Shown here piece after piece: positions 32,047 through 36,364 of a stretch of 36,364 nucleotides of DNA. A program made the translations under genes and the position numbers. Positions within the stretch are counted from its first letter, which is position 1; every line of letters begins with the position of its first letter. Below the pieces are notes generated by a model. The model had not been told where the DNA came from. It ran no database searches and saw nothing but the letters and a program-made list of their open reading frames with translations. The stretch comes from a virus: the IMG/VR virus record IMGVR_UViG_3300024229_000600, positions 1-36,364 of that record. One strand, 5' to 3'.

Positions 32047-33566
32047 GTTATGATGTAGTGCTATTTACAGAATGCAATGGTAGCATAGGCTGGGGCAGAG
32101 ATGCTGGCGCCTATACAGTTGCCAGCAGACTACGTGAATCAGGATACAAAGTTAAAGTTATAGACTTTTTTAGTCACTTTACAGAAGAACGTTTTCAACG
32201 TGCAGTAGATTTATACGTAAGCAATCAAACAAAGTTTTTAGGATTTAGTAGTACACATTTTAGTACACTAATGCCAGAAGATTGGGAAACACATTGGAGT
32301 GCAGATAGTAGAACACGCAAAAGTAATATGTGGAATGTATATTTTCCTTTTTCTCCACAAGAAGTTACTAAATGGTTTGATATTGCAAAAGCCAAATACC
32401 CTAACATCAAGATAGTTGTAGGTGGCCAAAAGGTTGCACAAAAACGTGCTCTACAAAAGAAGTATCCTATGGTAGACTTATGGGTAGGAGGTATGGCAGA
32501 TAAAAGTGTGTTGGGATTAATGGAACAGTTTCCTGAAACTAACTTTGTTAAGTCAGAACTTGATTATGGTAGTATGACAGAGCAAGAGTTTAGGTACAGT
32601 AAAATACACTGGACAGACGATGATTATATATTTCCACATGAAGCACTACCATTAGAAATCAGTAGAGGTTGTCCTTTTAACTGTGCCTTTTGTGACTACC
32701 CTAAAAAAGCAGTAAACAGCTGGACCTTAGACAAAACACATTTGCGAGATGTACTAATAGAAAACTATGAACGTTTTGGTACACATCACTACATGATTAC
32801 TGATTATCAGCTCAACGAAAACATGAGAAAGATGAGTCTAATACACAATGTATTTACTGACCTACCGTTTGATATTACATGGAGTGGTTTTGGTAGACTT
32901 GACTTGTTATACCAAAAGCCTGAAATGATTAGTATGATACAAGAAAGTGGCTGTCGCAGTATACAATGGGGAATAGAAACAGTTACAGATCATGTAGGAC
33001 CTCTTATAGGCAAAGTAACCAAACGTCATATTATTGAAAGTGCGTTAGAACAATGTAAAAGTGTATGGGGCGATAGTATAGTACAAGGCAGTGGATTTAT
33101 ACTAGGATTGCCAGGAGAAACAAAGTCTAGTTGTATTGAACTAGTAGATTGGATTAGTACACAGCCATGGCTTGATGCTTGGGAGATAACTCCTCTATAT
33201 ATTGGTGGATATGATCCTAACAAAGAATATACTATTGATTATAGTAGAATACAACGCAATCCTGAAAAATACGGATATACGGTTACACTTGAAAAAAACG
33301 CTAATGGTATATATGTTGAAGATTGGCAAAACGGCGATATGACAAAGTCAGACTTGATAAATATTATTGAACAAGCACAACAAGGATCCGCATGGCAAAA
33401 ACGCATTATGACATCTTACTTAGGATACAGTCGTGCTAGTAATCTAAGATTTACACACAGTGAGATCATTCGTGCAGATAAAAATAATACAACATGGATT
33501 AGACAACACGCTTCTAACTATAAAAAACTAGCAAATGAATATTTAAGGAAAAACAACTTATTATGA
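32043..33566 (+). CDS. B12-binding-type radical-SAM protein
   Basis: 507 residues. The N-terminal domain (AGAYTVASRLRESGYKVKVIDFF ... IKIVVGGQKVA) is like that of the genes at 26067 and 33563. The cluster motif is LEISRGCPFNCAFCDYP (C210, C214, C217). SGFGRLDLLYQ, SGCRSIQWGIETVTDHVG and GFILGLPGETKSS are the barrel signatures. The DxHxxG cobalamin motif is not seen. It resembles B12-radical-SAM methylases and ring-forming enzymes. The C-terminal ~80 residues (AWQKRIMTSYLGYSRASNLRFTH) align with the tail of the gene at 33563, so the two are close paralogues. It overlaps both neighbours by 4 bases. Confidence 0.87.
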   Translation: MSYDVVLFTECNGSIGWGRDAGAYTVASRLRESGYKVKVIDFFSHFTEERFQRAVDLYVSNQTKFLGFSSTHFSTLMPEDWETHWSADSRTRKSNMWNVYFPFSPQEVTKWFDIAKAKYPNIKIVVGGQKVAQKRALQKKYPMVDLWVGGMADKSVLGLMEQFPETNFVKSELDYGSMTEQEFRYSKIHWTDDDYIFPHEALPLEISRGCPFNCAFCDYPKKAVNSWTLDKTHLRDVLIENYERFGTHHYMITDYQLNENMRKMSLIHNVFTDLPFDITWSGFGRLDLLYQKPEMISMIQESGCRSIQWGIETVTDHVGPLIGKVTKRHIIESALEQCKSVWGDSIVQGSGFILGLPGETKSSCIELVDWISTQPWLDAWEITPLYIGGYDPNKEYTIDYSRIQRNPEKYGYTVTLEKNANGIYVEDWQNGDMTKSDLINIIEQAQQGSAWQKRIMTSYLGYSRASNLRFTHSEIIRADKNNTTWIRQHASNYKKLANEYLRKNNLL

Positions 33567-35329
33567 GTAGGATAATAATTTTAAGCGATATCTATGATGT
33601 AAGAGGTACAGGTGGTACAAAGTTTAGATCGCACTTTCTCGAAGAGGATGAACGTACTGACATGTACAAATCTGCTTTTGAAGATGTTAATAGTGAATAC
33701 GGATTAGAAATATCAGTTAAAAATACCAACTATGTAGGTGGCAAATATTTAGGTAGTAGTAAGTACAACTTCTGGACTAGATACATGGGACCGTATACTG
33801 TAGCTAGTAATATTAGAGAACATACAAAATACGAAGCAATAGTTTTTGATTATTTTACTAAACTAGATAATTTCTTTGATTTCTTTGAACAGTTAGTAAC
33901 ACCAGATACTGAGTATGTTGCTTTAAGTTTAACGTTTTTAAATAATCCTTTTAATCCTACTCAAGGAAAATTTAATTTATGGCATTTTAGTCATGAAGAA
34001 TGTTGCGAATGGTTTAAGGAATTAAAACGTCGGGCTCCAAACGCAAAAATAATAATCGGTGGCGCATTAGTAGATACAATATATAAACAGCACTTTGTAA
34101 CAGGAAAAGTAAATAAGTCTTTGCCCGAGGCAATGAAAGAGTATATTGATTATGCGTTCCATGGGTACAGTGAAAGAACAATGGTTGATTTTTTAAATGG
34201 CGAGCTAGACCCTTCTCAAATGCGTATAAAAGATAATGTAACATTTATTAATGAACCTGCACTAGCTGGCAAAGGCGCAATAGTTACACAAACAAAATGG
34301 ATACCGCAAGATAGTGTACAAACAGGCGAATGGCTTCCTTTAGAAATATCAAAAGGTTGTAGATTTGGATGTAAGTTCTGTTTCTATGATCATAGTGGAA
34401 CAGTTATTAAAAGTGCTGAATGTTTAAGAAGAGAACTACTTTATAACTATGAGCATTTTGGAACAACTGGATATCAACTTACTGATGATACAGTAAACGA
34501 CAGTATGGCAAAAATTAATATGATGCATGATGTTATTAGTAGCTTGCCGTTTAAGATCGAATGGATTGCGTATACCAGACCGGATATGTTCCATAAGTTT
34601 CCACAAATGTTAGATAAAATGCTAGACATGGGATGTAGAGGTATGTTCTTAGGCGTTGAAACTTTTAATCATACAGCAGCAAAAGTTGCCGGTAAAGGAT
34701 TAGACCCTGAAAAAATTAAAGGAATACTAGAGTGGATTCGCGAAAAAGCAGGAGACGAAATCTTTATACTTACTAGTTTTATAGTAGGGCTTCCTGGCGA
34801 AACTGAAGAAAGTCTAATGGATACTGCTGATTGGTTAGTTAAACAACAAGTTATCGATAAAGCGCAATACGAAATACTTTTTGTATCAGATGCCGGCGGC
34901 CGCACAAGTAATGCGTTTAGTGACAAGTCTGATAAATTTGGAATACATGAAGTAAGATGGGATCCTGAATACTATTGGAGACACGGCACTATGGATTTAC
35001 CTAAAGCTAAAGAAATTGCGTTAAGGTGGGAGAGTATAATGGAAAATCATCCCCGCACACAATTTGAAAGACATGCTGACTACAATGTAAGTTTTTGGGC
35101 ATATCCAAGACTTCGTAGCTTTGGATTAACACATCATGAAGCTACAGACGCATTATGTTCTGGAATAGTACCTGATTATGTATACAAGTCAAACATTGAA
35201 TGGATAGGTAAGTACCACCTTGGCTTAATAAAACATAATGATCTCACAGGAAATATAACGTACAACACCAGTTGGATGTATCCAACAGACGGAGATCAGC
35301 GAAATAATCAGGTACCTATTAAACTATGA
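33563..35329 (+). CDS. B12-binding-type radical-SAM protein, long form
   Basis: 588 residues. The N-terminus adds a ~60-residue segment (GTGGTKFRSHFLEEDERTD...) before the GPYTVASNIREHTKYEAIVFDYF domain shared with its relatives. The cluster motif is LEISKGCRFGCKFCFYD (C266, C270, C273), and YTRPDMFHKF, MGCRGMFLGVETF and SFIVGLPGETEES follow. The C-terminal region YNVSFWAYPRLRSFGLTHHEA matches the tail of the gene at 32043. A methylation or C-C-forming radical role is plausible; cobalamin binding is inferred from fold similarity, as the DxHxxG motif is absent. AAGGA precedes the ATG, and it overlaps both neighbours by 4 bases. Confidence 0.86.
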   Translation: MSRIIILSDIYDVRGTGGTKFRSHFLEEDERTDMYKSAFEDVNSEYGLEISVKNTNYVGGKYLGSSKYNFWTRYMGPYTVASNIREHTKYEAIVFDYFTKLDNFFDFFEQLVTPDTEYVALSLTFLNNPFNPTQGKFNLWHFSHEECCEWFKELKRRAPNAKIIIGGALVDTIYKQHFVTGKVNKSLPEAMKEYIDYAFHGYSERTMVDFLNGELDPSQMRIKDNVTFINEPALAGKGAIVTQTKWIPQDSVQTGEWLPLEISKGCRFGCKFCFYDHSGTVIKSAECLRRELLYNYEHFGTTGYQLTDDTVNDSMAKINMMHDVISSLPFKIEWIAYTRPDMFHKFPQMLDKMLDMGCRGMFLGVETFNHTAAKVAGKGLDPEKIKGILEWIREKAGDEIFILTSFIVGLPGETEESLMDTADWLVKQQVIDKAQYEILFVSDAGGRTSNAFSDKSDKFGIHEVRWDPEYYWRHGTMDLPKAKEIALRWESIMENHPRTQFERHADYNVSFWAYPRLRSFGLTHHEATDALCSGIVPDYVYKSNIEWIGKYHLGLIKHNDLTGNITYNTSWMYPTDGDQRNNQVPIKL

Positions 35330-35949
35330 ATAATATAAAGTTTATAGATCCTTTATTTGATACTAGGTATTTTAAAAAGTTATATAAAAAACAAATAAAC
35401 CAGCACTTATATTCCGATCTTGGACATGTAATCAACGATTGGATTATTATAAATTTATATAATCCAATCAATAGTGTAATTGAAACACAGACAACATTTA
35501 ACAATGAATGGAAAATGGAAAATTGGTGTATGCAGCAGCCTGTTGGTAGTACAACTATATATATGGATAAAACTGGAAATGTTATATACAATGATTTATA
35601 CAATAGTGTAAAAATACATAGCTTTGATCTTGATATTGCAAATAATAAAAAATATGTTAATACTTGTACAAAATACAATTTTAAGTATTTGTGGTACAGT
35701 ATTCATAAAGGACCTCATAAGTTGCCAATGCACGTAGATAAAGATAGTCCAATTCGTTATGTTCAGTGTATAAGTAAAGAAACTACACATACAGATTGGT
35801 GTTATAACGGAAATAATTTAAGTTTAAAAGAAGGCGATGCTTTTCTTTTTGATCCAAAATTTACACATAGTATTATTACTGAACAAGATGAAAGTGTCTT
35901 TTTAATAGCAGATTGTGTTGAATATACAGTAGATGAGTTTAATGTCTAG
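35326..35949 (+). CDS. Putative Fe(II)/2-oxoglutarate-dependent oxygenase
   Basis: 207 residues. PMHVDKDSPIRYVQCI gives the H-x-D pair (H136, D138) with an R as in aspartyl-hydroxylase-like cupins. GDAFLFDPKFTHSII supplies the distal H181 in the G-D-x-x-x-F...H context. It is related in layout to the protein at 28215 but has a longer N-terminal region containing IHSFDLDIANNKK. ATGA overlap with the B12-radical-SAM gene. Hydroxylation of an unknown substrate is the best guess; a non-oxygenase cupin cannot be excluded. Confidence 0.62.
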   Translation: MNNIKFIDPLFDTRYFKKLYKKQINQHLYSDLGHVINDWIIINLYNPINSVIETQTTFNNEWKMENWCMQQPVGSTTIYMDKTGNVIYNDLYNSVKIHSFDLDIANNKKYVNTCTKYNFKYLWYSIHKGPHKLPMHVDKDSPIRYVQCISKETTHTDWCYNGNNLSLKEGDAFLFDPKFTHSIITEQDESVFLIADCVEYTVDEFNV

Positions 35950-36364
35950 ACAAATATTTTCTTATTCAAACCATAGTAGATTTACAAATCCAGAAGTTTT
36001 TGTTTCGGGAAAAAATGATACTGTAACAAACGCTGACGATAAGACATATATCGATTGTAATAGTGGATTATGGAATGTAAACTTTGGATACAATAATCCA
36101 ATGTATACTCCTACAACTGATCTGCATTATTACCCAACGCATTTTTGGAGTAGCACTGAATCAACAGAACTTGCTGCTGAACAAATATGTAAATGGTTTG
36201 GTTATGATAGAGTGTTTTTTGGACACAGCGGAAGTGATGCTATAGACACTTCTATATACATTGCAAAATATTATACAGGTAAAACAGACATTTTAGCATA
36301 CAGTGTAGGCTATCATGGTACAAACACTCAAGCAAGTGTGTATGACAGCTACACGGCGCTGTTA
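35942..36364 (+). CDS. Class-III (PLP) aminotransferase, 3' end cut by window
   Basis: 141 codons from ATG 35942 (MSRQIFSYSN), open to the right edge. YIDCNSGLWNVNFGYNN matches the D-x-x-x-G-x-W...G-H opening of class-III aminotransferases. YPTHFWSSTE, VFFGHSGSDAIDTSIYIAKYY (the G-S-E-A-N-E-x-A region, here GSDA-DT) and YSVGYHGTN (the Y-H-G PLP loop) are family landmarks. The enzyme moves an amino group between an amino donor and an aldehyde or ketone through PLP, or acts as a glutamate-semialdehyde-type aminomutase. The PLP lysine lies beyond the window. It overlaps the oxygenase gene by 8 bases. With the dehydrogenase and acyltransferase nearby, an aldehyde-to-amine-to-amide route is conceivable. 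Confidence 0.85.
   Translation, partial: MSRQIFSYSNHSRFTNPEVFVSGKNDTVTNADDKTYIDCNSGLWNVNFGYNNPMYTPTTDLHYYPTHFWSSTESTELAAEQICKWFGYDRVFFGHSGSDAIDTSIYIAKYYTGKTDILAYSVGYHGTNTQASVYDSYTALL

Noticed and set aside
1-36364. tRNA genes, CRISPR arrays, insertion sequences, attachment sites
   Set aside because: I saw no cloverleaf-like segment, no regularly spaced identical repeats, no transposase and no terminal inverted repeats. The coding density leaves almost no room for them.

Overview
The window looks like part of a marine, T4-like tailed-phage genome. It is AT-rich. Genes are packed almost without gaps, mostly with stop/start overlaps of 1 to 17 bases. A collagen-like/tail-fibre protein ends in the AGMILFN...KFQGYTG..WVDLH signature of phage fibre proteins. 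T4-late-type promoter boxes (GATAAATA, CTAAATA, CATAAATA) stand in front of three genes, and the glycosyltransferase-like and methyltransferase-like genes resemble those of marine myoviruses. No capsid, terminase or replication gene lies in the window, so the phage assignment is a well-supported inference and not proof.

Layout. (1) Bases 1-2401, minus strand: a partial ANL adenylate-forming enzyme, a small membrane protein (DUF6356-like) and the tail-fibre-like protein. (2) Bases 2402-2479: a divergent control region with a late-type promoter facing left and a sigma70-type promoter facing right. (3) Bases 2480-5364, plus strand: a repeat-built glycosyltransferase-like protein, a repeat-containing methyltransferase-like protein and a small orphan. 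(4) Bases 5357-24301: 13 radical-SAM proteins, interleaved with two QueC-like PP-loop proteins, one short SDR-like protein and two SGNH-like hydrolases. (5) Bases 24337-36364: a mixed enzyme set made of two nitroreductase-like proteins, one more CxxxCxxC radical-SAM protein, three B12-type radical-SAM proteins, four putative Fe(II)/2-oxoglutarate oxygenases, a short SDR, a shrunken aldehyde dehydrogenase, a GNAT acetyltransferase and a class-III aminotransferase cut by the window edge.

By reading CxxxCxxC motifs I count 17 radical-SAM proteins in about 30 kb: eight with an N-terminal cysteine (twitch/SPASM-like) domain, three with a C-terminal SPASM-like domain and a GDP/GDF sequence where GGE is usual, two near-duplicate paralogues, one related singleton and three B12-type. 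The eight N-twitch enzymes are mostly preceded by a partner gene that changes: a C-SPASM radical-SAM gene three times, an SGNH hydrolase twice, a QueC-like gene once and an SDR once. This suggests a modular, expandable modification system. With the ANL enzyme, aldehyde dehydrogenase, aminotransferase and acyltransferase it resembles a biosynthetic gene cluster carried by a phage. Substrate and product cannot be read from the sequence; tailoring of a surface glycan, lipid, nucleotide or small metabolite are all possible.

Transcription appears to start from near-consensus sigma70 promoters at 2444-2472, 24920-24948 and 30595-30623. Each sits so close to its ATG that the mRNA would have essentially no leader. 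A fourth, on the minus strand at 971-999, has an ordinary leader with a ribosome-binding site. Late-type boxes precede the tail-fibre gene and both nitroreductase-like genes.

I found no tRNA, rRNA, CRISPR array, insertion sequence or clear terminator. No gap between genes reaches 300 bases.
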